Below, one piece after another: positions 32,634-40,728 of a stretch of 64,000 nucleotides of DNA. The DNA lies in assembly GCA_964628055.1 (NCBI GenBank), contig CAZVNL010000002.1:1-64000 (forward strand), written 5' to 3'. Under the pieces are notes generated by a model, which ran no database searches, was not told the origin of the DNA, and saw only the letters and a list, made by a program, of their open reading frames with translations. The position numbers and the translations under genes were made by a program. This stretch comes from CAZBEL01 sp964628055 (GTDB lineage Bacteria; Fidelibacterota; Marinisomatia; Marinisomatales; TCS56). How positions within the stretch are numbered: position 1 is the first letter of the stretch; every line of letters begins with the position of its first letter.

Positions 32634-34570
32634 TTTATTTTCCTCCGAACCCACGCTTCCAAACCCCCGGCCAGGATGATCTCTTGCGCAGATAATCCCA
32701 AGGGGGCCATGGGATAGGTTTTAGAATTAACGAAGATGGTGCTCCGGGCGAAGTCCAACCGCGCCCGAAAGGTGGTACGAATGGTAGGTTTTGTAGGTGG
32801 TATTTCGTTTCGTAAGGTGGTGACTAACTGGGGAGCTTCAACGACTAAAAATCCGTTGTTAAAAGCGTTGCGTTTATACGTTTGGCTGAAGGAACCGGCG
32901 ATCACGGCTTGGATTCCCCGGTATTGGAGTGCAGTAACCGCCTGTTCCCGGGAGCTTCCCGTTCCAAAATTGAACCCTCCCACCAGGAGGTCGCCCTCCT
33001 TGACGATGGTGGTGAACTGGGGATCGTAGTTTTCCATGACCACGCGAACCTGGTCTTCAGGACTGAAGTTGTCTAAATACGTGTATTTCCCCGGGAAGAT
33101 TCCGTCCGTGTTCAAGTTGTCCTGGGGGCAGAAGACCAATGTACCTTCAATGACGGGAGGGAACCCGTTGAGAAGGGTAACGGATTCCAGGCGTTGATCG
33201 AGGGGAGAATCAACTTTGATTGTGGCCGTTATGTTTCCCCTTTGGGTCGGTTCCGGGAGCGTGAGGTAACCAGCAATTGCCGACGCTGCCACTGCCGCCG
33301 GGGAAGCCAAGTAACACTTGGCCTCTCGGCTCCCCATGCGACCCTTGAAATTTCGATTCGTAGCCGACACCCCGACTTCTCCTTCCTGTAGCAGCCCTTT
33401 TCCCAAGCCGATACACGGACCACAACCAGGTGGCAGGGTTTGTGTGCCGGCTTCTAAAAGGATTTGCCAGTCGCCCCGCCGCTCGCTTTCCCCCTGAACT
33501 TCCCGGGAAGCTGCCGCCAGATAAAATTCCACATGGTCGGCCACCCGATGTCCCTTAACCACCTGTGCCGCCGCCGCCAGGTCTTCCACTCGACTGTTGA
33601 CACAGGAAACCAAATAAGCTTTGTGGATTTTGATACGTCTCGTTTTTAACCGTTGTGCGGTAACTACCTTTTTTACCTGGTCCGGGCCAGCCATCTGAGG
33701 ACTTATGGTAGCCAAATCGACTGTTATTACTTTAGTATAGTAGGCCTCTTGGTCGGCGTGGAGGGGATTGGTTGCTAACACCTCGATGCGCTGGGGATTG
33801 AGACGTGGATGACCCTGCTGTTCACCCTTGTCAAAAAGCTGCGCCCGCTCCCATAACCACTGCAAGGTTATGTCGTCCACCGGGAATAGCCCCACCAGGA
33901 CCCCCCATTCAGTGGTCATATTGGCGATTGTGAGTCGTGCTTCGATGGACAAACTGCTTAGCCCGGGTCCGGAGAACTCCAGGGCATGGTTCAGCACCTC
34001 ATCGTGGTTAAAATGTCCAATCAGGGCCAGGATAACATCTTTTCCGGTTACCCCGGGAGGGAGGGCTCCTTCCAAGATGACCTTCGCCACGGGCGGGATT
34101 TGCCACCAGGTTTGGCCTGTGGCCCAGATGGCGGCGGCGTCCGTGCGTACTACCGGTGTACCCAGGCATCCCAGCCCCCCGTACATATTCGCATGGCTGT
34201 CTGAAGCTACGGCCACCGTTCCCGGGAAGGCGTACCCCTCTTCCACCATGATTTGGTGTCCTATTCCCCGTCCAGCCGGGTAAAAATCCACTCCCATCCG
34301 ACGCGCAAAGTCCTTGATGCGCTGGTACTTTTCCAGGTTGGTAGGCGAGGTGTCCTGAATATTATGGTCCAGGGCAAACACCGGCTGCTGGGGATAGGCG
34401 ACTCGTTGCGCACCAATGGCCTGGAATTTTTTCATGATGGCGCCGGTATTGTCGTGGGTCAAGATGTGGGCGGGGTGCAGGGTAATGTAGTCTCCACTAT
34501 GAATCTCTACCCCGTCACTAACATTCACAGCAAATCTTTGGGCGATTTTTTCAATTAAATTCTGAGCCAC
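32630..34570 (-). CDS. Homoaconitase-like hydratase, fungal LYS4 type
   Basis: The product is 646 aa. It follows yeast mitochondrial homoaconitase closely from end to end, as I remember that sequence: QNLIEKIAQRFAV, HSGDYITLHPAHILTHDN, GVDFYPAGRGIGHQIMVEEG, GTPVVRTDAAAIWATGQTWW, LTIANMTTEWG, VGVSATNRNFKGRMGS and NTDGIFPGKYTYLDN. Large and small domains are fused as in the fungal enzyme. The three [4Fe-4S] ligands are Cys in VSCVNSR (about 322) and two in GCGPCIG (about 381-384). FNFGTGSSREQA and KRNAFNNG belong to the swivel domain. Fungal homoaconitase hydrates homoaconitate to homoisocitrate. Substrate here could also be cis-aconitate or isopropylmalate. Two HDNTG-type loops and the Cys set appear intact. 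Confidence 0.86.
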   Translation of the reverse strand: MAQNLIEKIAQRFAVNVSDGVEIHSGDYITLHPAHILTHDNTGAIMKKFQAIGAQRVAYPQQPVFALDHNIQDTSPTNLEKYQRIKDFARRMGVDFYPAGRGIGHQIMVEEGYAFPGTVAVASDSHANMYGGLGCLGTPVVRTDAAAIWATGQTWWQIPPVAKVILEGALPPGVTGKDVILALIGHFNHDEVLNHALEFSGPGLSSLSIEARLTIANMTTEWGVLVGLFPVDDITLQWLWERAQLFDKGEQQGHPRLNPQRIEVLATNPLHADQEAYYTKVITVDLATISPQMAGPDQVKKVVTAQRLKTRRIKIHKAYLVSCVNSRVEDLAAAAQVVKGHRVADHVEFYLAAASREVQGESERRGDWQILLEAGTQTLPPGCGPCIGLGKGLLQEGEVGVSATNRNFKGRMGSREAKCYLASPAAVAASAIAGYLTLPEPTQRGNITATIKVDSPLDQRLESVTLLNGFPPVIEGTLVFCPQDNLNTDGIFPGKYTYLDNFSPEDQVRVVMENYDPQFTTIVKEGDLLVGGFNFGTGSSREQAVTALQYRGIQAVIAGSFSQTYKRNAFNNGFLVVEAPQLVTTLRNEIPPTKPTIRTTFRARLDFARSTIFVNSKTYPMAPLGLSAQEIILAGGLEAWVRRKIK

Positions 34571-34626
34571 GGAGTTACCTCAGCATCAGGCTGGGCGAGT
34601 TACCTGTCTAGCGGGAGTTGTCAGCA

Positions 34627-35166
34627 TTAAGACTTGAAGGGTTCAAAGGAAACGAAATCAGCGTGGTGTACGATGATAGCTTCCACGCTACGCTGTCCCC
34701 AATCCCCTTCTTTAGAATGAGTGGCGATGATATGTTGTACTTCTGTTGGTAGACTGAACCGCTGGGCGATAGCCACGCCGCTGAAAGGATGGCGTACCAA
34801 CCTGCCGCGGTCACTGGTGGTGAGTTTACCGTTAACGATCTCGTATTCCTGAAGCTTTCCCACGTCGATGAGAATGGCGCCGGCTATGAGAATGTCCATA
34901 TTGATGTGGATTGCGTCGCCGAAATTAGTTTGCATGCGATTAGCAATATCAACCGCTAACTGTACACAGGTGCGTTTGTGATTAATGAACGTAATATGAC
35001 AATCCTTTATGAGGAGTGAAAAAGGGATAGTTTGGAGGTCGTCCATGGTAAGGGGACTGGTTTCAAGAGCGTAGGCCCAGGCCTGGGTCACCTGGTGGCG
35101 TAATTTCGCATCTTGGATCCATTCGATTTCCGGCCATAGATCGGCAATCTTATTTTCCATGTACAC
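34627..35166 (-). CDS. HD-domain-like protein with altered metal site
   Basis: The product is 179 aa. The family outline is clear: FINHKRTCVQLAVDIANRM, MDILIAGAILIDVGKLQEYE, GRLVRHPFSGVAIAQRF, and VQHIIATHSKEGDW. In ordinary HD hydrolases the central motif reads LLHDIGK. Here it is ILIDVGK, so the paired His is Ile while the Asp and GK are kept. The remaining His residues (in NHKR, RHPF and ATHS) might still bind a metal, but phosphohydrolase activity is doubtful. Its position between citF and the homoaconitase-like gene suggests a regulatory or assembly role in this operon, which I cannot define. Confidence 0.7.
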   Translation of the reverse strand: MYMENKIADLWPEIEWIQDAKLRHQVTQAWAYALETSPLTMDDLQTIPFSLLIKDCHITFINHKRTCVQLAVDIANRMQTNFGDAIHINMDILIAGAILIDVGKLQEYEIVNGKLTTSDRGRLVRHPFSGVAIAQRFSLPTEVQHIIATHSKEGDWGQRSVEAIIVHHADFVSFEPFKS

Positions 35167-35191
35167 GGCTCCTATTTAAGATGGGAAAGGG

Positions 35192-36757
35192 TTAATCGTT
35201 GACCTGGTAAATTGAATCCAGAACGGTTCCGTCTACCCATTTCACGACGCCCACGACCTCTTTGCTGAGGTTGGGTTTGGCTGGTGGCCCCCCTAACATA
35301 TCGTCCACCTCTTGTTTTATCTCTTCGATAGGTCGGATGGGCAGTCCGCTGTTTTTTGTGGCTTCAATGAGGTCCGACCGCCGGGGATTGATAGCTATGC
35401 CTCGCTCCGTAACAATCACGTCGATGAGTTCACCGGGACCAACCACGGTGGTCACTTCATCGACGATGACCGGGATACGGTCCCTAAAAGCAGGGATAGG
35501 AAGAATAGTGCATTTACTGAAGAGGCAGTTTTGCCAGCCTCCGATCCCGTGGAGCATACGACCGTCGGAATGTGTGACCACATTGGCGTTGAAATTCACA
35601 TCGACTTCAGTGGCCCCGAGAACAACGACATCCACCATAGAGGCGAAGTTCCCTTTGCCGTGCCAGTTGTAACTGGTGAAGGGGGAGGTGTCCACGTGGC
35701 CGGGATTTTCCCGCAGGGATCGTACCCCTTCCAGGTCGAAAGTCTGGCCGTCTAAAATGTAGTCGGTGAGTCCTTCCTCTAACATCTCCACCAGGTATTT
35801 GGTCGACCCGCCGCGAATAAAGCGTGCTTTCACCTGGGCTTTTTCCATTAGGCGTCGTAAATAGATGGCAAAGGCTAAAGCCGTGCCTCCTGCTCCGGCC
35901 TGGAAACTGAAACCGTTGCGTATGATTCCTACGGCTTGCACGAACTTTGCGGTGAGTTCGGCGATATATAACCGGTCGGGCGAGCGGGTGAGGCGCGTTG
36001 TGCCGCTTACGATTTTCTCCGGGTCGCCAATATGATCCAGGACTACCACATGGTCCACGTTTTGCCCCTGGATTTGCCAGGGAACACAGGGGAAGGGTAC
36101 CAGGTTATCCGTTACGACGATAACCCGGTCGGCATAGAGTGAATCCACCAAGCCGAAACCCAGGGGCCCGCAGGCGGAAGGTCCCCGATCCCCGGTGGCA
36201 TTCCCGAAAGTGTCGGCAGTAGGTGCGGCTAAAATGGCAATGTCAATATGCACTTCGCCATCCTGGACCGCTTGCCAACGGCCCCCATGACTTCTCAGAA
36301 CGGCCAGTCCCCGCATACCCCCGTGGGAGGCGAAATCACCCAGGGGACCGTTCAGCGATCCCTCAATCCAATCGATAGCACCGTGTTTAATATGTTTGAT
36401 TAGAGGGGCATGGCAGGGGAAGGCTGCGGATGGGAACCAGCGCAAATGCTTTATTCCCATCTCGGCCACCACGTCGAATACCTGGTTCATGACCAGATCG
36501 CCGTTACGGAAGTGGTGGTGGGATGAAATGGTCATACCGTCTTTCAAGCCAGCTTTTTCGAGGGCCTCCCGCAGGGAGCCGACGACTTTATTTCCGTCCG
36601 CTGGAAATTCGGCGCAGGTGCGAAGGGGAGGACCGACTTTGTTTCCCCGGGGGCTGTGGGCCCCCACGCCCTGGAAAGGAGTTTGGGCGACACCATTTAC
36701 GACGGTGGGAATTTTCCGCCCCAGACTGTTGGAAACCATGGTAAGGTTTTTATTCAT
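35192..36757 (-). CDS. citF: Citrate lyase alpha subunit-like CoA/ACP transferase (CitF)
   Basis: The product is 521 aa, the normal CitF length. DGMTISSHHHFRNGDLVMNQ, GLSL-type ARALI equivalents, HGGRWQAVQDGEVHIDIAIL, GNATGDRGPSACGPLGFG (about 180-197), FSFQAGAGGTALA and HSDGRMLHGIGGWQN are typical CitF segments. CitF moves the ACP thioester from acetyl to the substrate hydroxy-acid, making citryl-ACP for cleavage by CitE. The gene starts one base after the citDE stop (36758). No citC, citX, citG or citrate carrier gene lies in this window, which makes ordinary citrate fermentation uncertain. Confidence 0.92.
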   Translation of the reverse strand: MNKNLTMVSNSLGRKIPTVVNGVAQTPFQGVGAHSPRGNKVGPPLRTCAEFPADGNKVVGSLREALEKAGLKDGMTISSHHHFRNGDLVMNQVFDVVAEMGIKHLRWFPSAAFPCHAPLIKHIKHGAIDWIEGSLNGPLGDFASHGGMRGLAVLRSHGGRWQAVQDGEVHIDIAILAAPTADTFGNATGDRGPSACGPLGFGLVDSLYADRVIVVTDNLVPFPCVPWQIQGQNVDHVVVLDHIGDPEKIVSGTTRLTRSPDRLYIAELTAKFVQAVGIIRNGFSFQAGAGGTALAFAIYLRRLMEKAQVKARFIRGGSTKYLVEMLEEGLTDYILDGQTFDLEGVRSLRENPGHVDTSPFTSYNWHGKGNFASMVDVVVLGATEVDVNFNANVVTHSDGRMLHGIGGWQNCLFSKCTILPIPAFRDRIPVIVDEVTTVVGPGELIDVIVTERGIAINPRRSDLIEATKNSGLPIRPIEEIKQEVDDMLGGPPAKPNLSKEVVGVVKWVDGTVLDSIYQVND

Positions 36758-36758
36758 T

Positions 36759-37976
36759 TCAATTTCTGGGGGCTAATTTCCCGGAGGCGACAGCCAGGGC
36801 CAGGGTCTGTTGGGCTCTTTTCACTACCGGGGGATCGATCATCTTACTCCCCAGGGACACCACGCCTAGCCCCGCGGCCTGAGCCTTTTCAAAAGCGGCA
36901 ACAATTGCCTGGGCTTTTTCAATCTCTGCCTCTGCCGGTGCAAATGTTTCATGGATGGGGCGGATTTGCCGGGGGTGGACACATCCCATGCCTTCGAATC
37001 CCAGGGCCTTAGCCTTTTTCGCTGACTGGCGCAAGCCGTCTTCATCATCCACATCGCTGAATACGGAGTCGATAGCCTGGAGCCCGGCAGCACGGGCGGC
37101 GTTCACCAAACGACTTCGAGCCCATAAGGATTCGCTGCCATTTAGCGTGCGCGGGACCCCTAAGTTGGCGGTGTAGTCTTCCAACCCAATTGTTAGGGCA
37201 ATATTGTTTGGTGAGGCTTCCGCAATCTCCAGGGCGTTCATCACTCCCCGGGCGCTCTCTATAATGGGCATTAAAAAAACCGGTGACGACCGATCCGTTT
37301 CTTGGCCCAGGGTTTGAACGCGTTCATCGATTTCTCGAACCTGGTCGGCGTTTTCCACCTTGGGAATGAGGATGACATGGACGTTGTGGGGAATTACGAA
37401 CGCCAGGTCCTCTAAGCCTAATTCACCCTGGTTTATTCTGACCATGCGTTCGGTGCCGAAGAAATCGAGGGTGCGTAAAGCGTTCCGTACGATGAACCGG
37501 GCAGCGTCCTTTTCGCTGGGGGCAACGGCGTCTTCCAAATCGAGGATAATACCGTCCGGTCGATGAATGCCTGCGTTGACCATGAGCTTGGGTTGGTTCC
37601 CTGGCAGGTAAAGACGACTACGCCGGAATCGCTCCCGCATGGTAGTATATTGACAATGCTCCTTAAAAGGAGGTAAAACTTCGGCTGTGATTGCGGGGAA
37701 GGCCCGTTTCAGGAGAGCTTCCAGGCGAGCCATGATTACGTACGGCAGAGCGCCGAAATCTTCAATTTCTAACTTCCCGGTTTGGACATCTAAAGTCTGG
37801 CAGACTTCTTTTGCCAGGGAGTAAATGGTTTCTCCATAGAGGGATTGAACCTTGCTGGTAACACTTATCGCGAGGGGATCAGACGAGAGCGTATAGGTAG
37901 CCCTCAGATCGGAACGTGGTTTCTCACCTGAAGGTCCGATAACAAAAGAATGGTGGGTTGGACTTTTCTTGTTCAA
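36759..37976 (-). CDS. citDE: CitD-CitE fusion: acyl carrier and beta subunit of a citrate-lyase-type complex
   Basis: The product is 405 aa. The first ~105 residues look like CitD, the acyl carrier protein: SVTSKVQSLYGETIYSLAKE, then IEDFGALPYVIMARLEALLK. A likely attachment Ser lies in EKPRSDLR (about residue 22), matching the ESSD of standard CitD. From about 115 the CitE aldolase begins (RRSRLYLPGNQPKLM), then GIILDLEDAVAPSEKDAAR, LMPIIESARGVMNALEIA, IALTIGLEDYTANLGV and FEGMGCVHPRQIRPI. Standard citrate lyases have separate CitD and CitE. The frame starts at TTG with an in-frame stop upstream. No ATG precedes the CitD domain, so TTG is probably the real start. It heads the operon. CitE would cleave a hydroxy-acyl-ACP to a keto-acid and acetyl-ACP. 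Confidence 0.85.
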   Translation of the reverse strand: MNKKSPTHHSFVIGPSGEKPRSDLRATYTLSSDPLAISVTSKVQSLYGETIYSLAKEVCQTLDVQTGKLEIEDFGALPYVIMARLEALLKRAFPAITAEVLPPFKEHCQYTTMRERFRRSRLYLPGNQPKLMVNAGIHRPDGIILDLEDAVAPSEKDAARFIVRNALRTLDFFGTERMVRINQGELGLEDLAFVIPHNVHVILIPKVENADQVREIDERVQTLGQETDRSSPVFLMPIIESARGVMNALEIAEASPNNIALTIGLEDYTANLGVPRTLNGSESLWARSRLVNAARAAGLQAIDSVFSDVDDEDGLRQSAKKAKALGFEGMGCVHPRQIRPIHETFAPAEAEIEKAQAIVAAFEKAQAAGLGVVSLGSKMIDPPVVKRAQQTLALAVASGKLAPRN

Positions 37977-38139
37977 TGATCCGGACGAAGATTACAGGAG
38001 AAATTTATTCCCATTCGCATCCCCCGGCAAGCTGAATCGACCTACTTGGAGATAAAGTGCAGGGCGCGTAGGGCAATAAATCCACCGGGCAAGCAACAGC
38101 TGATCTCCCAAAGCATTTTTCTAACGATAGGTGGTGTAT

Positions 38140-38823
38140 TTACACCAGACCGTGGTCGGCGAAGGAGTACATCTCTTGCCCGGCAATGATGAGGTGATCA
38201 TGGACGGTGATATCCACGGTCGCCAGGGCCTCCTTGAGTCGCTTCGTAATTTGAATGTCCTCCCGGCTGGGTTTGGGGTTGCCGCTGGGATGGTTGTGTA
38301 CAAACACCATGGCGGCCGCTTCGTAGCGGAGAGCCATCTTTACCACTTCCCGCGGATAAACTACCGAGCTGGTCAAGGTTCCGACGAATAGTTCCTCCAT
38401 CCGCATGATCTGGTTGTGCCCGTTCAAAAAGAGGGCCATGAATACTTCCCGCTGGCGATCCCTTAGATTGTATTTTAGGAATTCAAATACTTCCGCCGAA
38501 GAGCGCGCAAACTCCGTATGGGAAATACGTTCAGCAAGGGCTCTTCGCGCAACCGCCTGAACTAATTTAAGGCTTAATACATTTTTTGGTCCAATGCCTG
38601 GAATAGTTTGCAATTCTTCCGCACTGGCTTCCAGGACTTTTCGTAACGAGCCAAACATTTTAATTGCCAACTTGGCGGAGTCTTTACAGTCTTTACGCGG
38701 GGTGCCAAGGGTTAGGAGCAATTCGACGATTTCGTAATCGTGAAACCCTTCCAGTCCCCCGCGTAAAAAGCGTTCCCGAAGACGCTGGCGATGGCCAGCA
38801 GAAGAGAGGGTCTTACCACTCAT
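38140..38823 (-). CDS. radC: RadC-family JAB/MPN protein
   Basis: The product is 227 aa. A helix-hairpin-helix-like N-terminus (IPGIGPKNVLSLKL, about 74-87) is followed by a JAMM domain with the zinc motif VHNHPSGNPKPSREDI (about 173-188). The pattern ends with HDHLIIAGQEMYSFADHG. RadC proteins are common and their role is unsettled, despite an early link to DNA repair. The gene stands alone between thyX and the citDE operon, on the same strand as both. Confidence 0.93.
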   Translation of the reverse strand: MSGKTLSSAGHRQRLRERFLRGGLEGFHDYEIVELLLTLGTPRKDCKDSAKLAIKMFGSLRKVLEASAEELQTIPGIGPKNVLSLKLVQAVARRALAERISHTEFARSSAEVFEFLKYNLRDRQREVFMALFLNGHNQIMRMEELFVGTLTSSVVYPREVVKMALRYEAAAMVFVHNHPSGNPKPSREDIQITKRLKEALATVDITVHDHLIIAGQEMYSFADHGLV

Positions 38824-38888
38824 GGTCTTACTCTATAATGCGTTTATAATTGGATGAGAATAGTCAATTCCTTTAGTTAAGCACAACC

Positions 38889-39875
38889 TCAAGGTGACGT
38901 TGTTAATTGCTGGAGTTTTATTCGCAACTCGCGCAATTCGCGCACATTCCCGGTGGGAATGTTACTGGCCTTCCATTTCAGTGCAAAGGTTTCATGGTCG
39001 TCCACGCCGCCGTTGGCTTGGTAAAGAGCATAGAGTTCTTCGGGAGTCCGGGGCTTACTGCGATGAAGACTGGCTACCATTCGGTAGGTGATGTCTTCTA
39101 TCAAGTCGGCGACGAACTTTGGGGGAATGTGATGGGTAAGAATCTCTTTCTCCAGGTGGGAGAAGTGGAGGTCGTGGACGCGGTAATCCTCGAAAGCCTC
39201 GTAGGCCAGGGGGGCCACCTCCTTCACTAAGCGGGCCATAGCGTGGGCGTATTCCCGGATTTCCAGTTGGGCGTGATCATCCATGCGTAAATGGAGGAAG
39301 TGAAAGGTGTTGTGGAGATCGTTTTTCCAGTACCATTCGGTGTAGATATTAACGGGAAGGATGGCTCGCGCCAGTTCCCGGGCAATCCCGGTATCTTGGA
39401 GTTCCTGGTAACGTTGAAAACAGAGGGAGGAAAGCTCGGTGAAATACTCCTGAACTTTTTGCTTTAATTCGCTGGGTACTTCCTCGGCCCGACCCTGCTT
39501 ATTTACATTACTTTGGAACTGAATGTGCTCCGGATGGGGAATGTAGAATTCGTTACGGGCCTCGGAGTAGCGGAGGCTGTACTCGTTGATATTGGCCGTG
39601 CGGTGCCGGACCCACTGGCGGGCCACGAAAATGGGCATTTTACAGTGGAACTTCAACTCCACCATTTCGAAGGGTGTCGTGTGGCGATGGCGCATGAGGT
39701 AACGAATTAAACCCCGATCCTGGCTGACCTTTTTAGTTCCTTTCCCGTAACTTACACGAGCGGCCTGGACAATGGCCGCATCTCCTCCCATGGCGTCCAC
39801 TAGGCGAATAAAACCTTTATCCAAGCACGGAATCGCCCCTGGCGGATACGGTACGTTGGCGGCTGGTTTAGTCAT
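38889..39875 (-). CDS. thyX: FAD-dependent thymidylate synthase ThyX
   Basis: The product is 328 aa. The ThyX motif RHR-x7-S is present as RHRTANINEYS (about 94-104), preceded by KMPIFVARQWV and followed by LRYSEARNEFY. VSYGKGTKKV, RHRHTTPFEMVELKF and WYWKNDLHNTFHFLHLR also match. It methylates dUMP with methylenetetrahydrofolate, using FAD and NADPH. No thyA is seen in this window. The start overlaps the end of the cysQ-like gene by eight bases, so the two are coupled. A dCMP deaminase at 8 kb would supply dUMP. Confidence 0.95.
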   Translation of the reverse strand: MTKPAANVPYPPGAIPCLDKGFIRLVDAMGGDAAIVQAARVSYGKGTKKVSQDRGLIRYLMRHRHTTPFEMVELKFHCKMPIFVARQWVRHRTANINEYSLRYSEARNEFYIPHPEHIQFQSNVNKQGRAEEVPSELKQKVQEYFTELSSLCFQRYQELQDTGIARELARAILPVNIYTEWYWKNDLHNTFHFLHLRMDDHAQLEIREYAHAMARLVKEVAPLAYEAFEDYRVHDLHFSHLEKEILTHHIPPKFVADLIEDITYRMVASLHRSKPRTPEELYALYQANGGVDDHETFALKWKASNIPTGNVRELRELRIKLQQLTTSP

Positions 39876-40650
39876 TGTAGTGAAAAACTTTGAGGGTTTT
39901 TTCCACGGCCTCGGGATTGCCTGCCACTAAGCCTGGTTTAATCACCGTGCGTTGTTGATTGTAGCGTACCCGGCTCCCGTTCAGGTTGACCAGGATACCG
40001 CCGGCTTCGTTGATTAGGCAGTGACCGGCACAAATATCCCATTCGTTCTTAGGTCGTAAGGAGGCAAAAATATCAGCCTGACCGGCAGCCGTCAACCCCA
40101 GTTTAAAAGCGACACTGCCCACAGCCCGGAGGAGGGAAAATTTCCCCTGGTAGGGATCCCATAAACCCCGGCGGGTCTCCGAGCGGCTGTTTAGAATGAT
40201 CATCCCTTCCGGGTCTGTTTTTGACGAACAGTGAATGGGCTCGCCGTTTAAAAAGGCCCCTTCTCCTCGCAGAGCAGTAAAGATTTCTCCTGATATGGGA
40301 TTGTAGATCACTCCTAAAACGGGTTCGTGTTCGTATACCAAGGCAATGCTCACCACGAAATGGGGCACACCCTCGATGAATTCCTTGGTGCCATCCAGGG
40401 GGTCCACGATCCAGACCCAGTCTTTGGTCAGACGCTCCTCAGAGTCGACGGTTTCCTCAGAAAGCCACCCGTAGGAAGGATAGGCCTCCCGCAAAATGGT
40501 TTTCAAACGGGCGTCAGCGGCGCGGTCGGCAGAGGTTACCGGATTATGGTACCCCTTGTCTTGAATCTCGTAGTCAGCCTTGAAATAGGTAAGGATCAGC
40601 GCTCCTGCCTCGCGGGCGGCCTGAAATGCTAAATTTAATTCCCCTTTCAT
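39868..40650 (-). CDS. cysQ: Inositol monophosphatase-superfamily nucleotidase, CysQ-like
   Basis: The product is 260 aa. WLSEETVDSEERL supplies the first metal-binding Glu residues. WIVDPLDGTKEFIEGVPHF (about 78-96) is the DPxDGT motif in the CysQ form (DGTKEF). EWDICAGHCLINEAGGILV (about 203-221) is the third motif. CysQ removes the 3' phosphate of PAP, recycling the product of sulfate assimilation. Other superfamily members act on inositol or fructose phosphates. The KEF residues favour PAP. Confidence 0.87.
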   Translation of the reverse strand: MKGELNLAFQAAREAGALILTYFKADYEIQDKGYHNPVTSADRAADARLKTILREAYPSYGWLSEETVDSEERLTKDWVWIVDPLDGTKEFIEGVPHFVVSIALVYEHEPVLGVIYNPISGEIFTALRGEGAFLNGEPIHCSSKTDPEGMIILNSRSETRRGLWDPYQGKFSLLRAVGSVAFKLGLTAAGQADIFASLRPKNEWDICAGHCLINEAGGILVNLNGSRVRYNQQRTVIKPGLVAGNPEAVEKTLKVFHYND

Positions 40651-40728
40651 TGGGAAAAATTATTACAGGTTAAGATAGAATCCTGGACTTTTTACCGGGA
40701 GGAAGGACCCTGGAAAAATCTGAGTTGC

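Noticed and set aside
29062..34570. Ordinary 2-methylcitrate cycle
   Set aside because: No prpB, prpC or acnD-type gene is present, and the hydratase resembles homoaconitase more than AcnB or AcnD.
35192..37976. Ordinary citrate fermentation operon
   Set aside because: The citC, citX, citG and transporter genes of such operons are absent here, though they may lie elsewhere. It remains the main alternative to the homocitrate idea.
38042..38116. 24-codon minus-strand leader peptide before the citDE operon
   Set aside because: It has no ribosome site and no sign of stalling or codon bias; too short to support.
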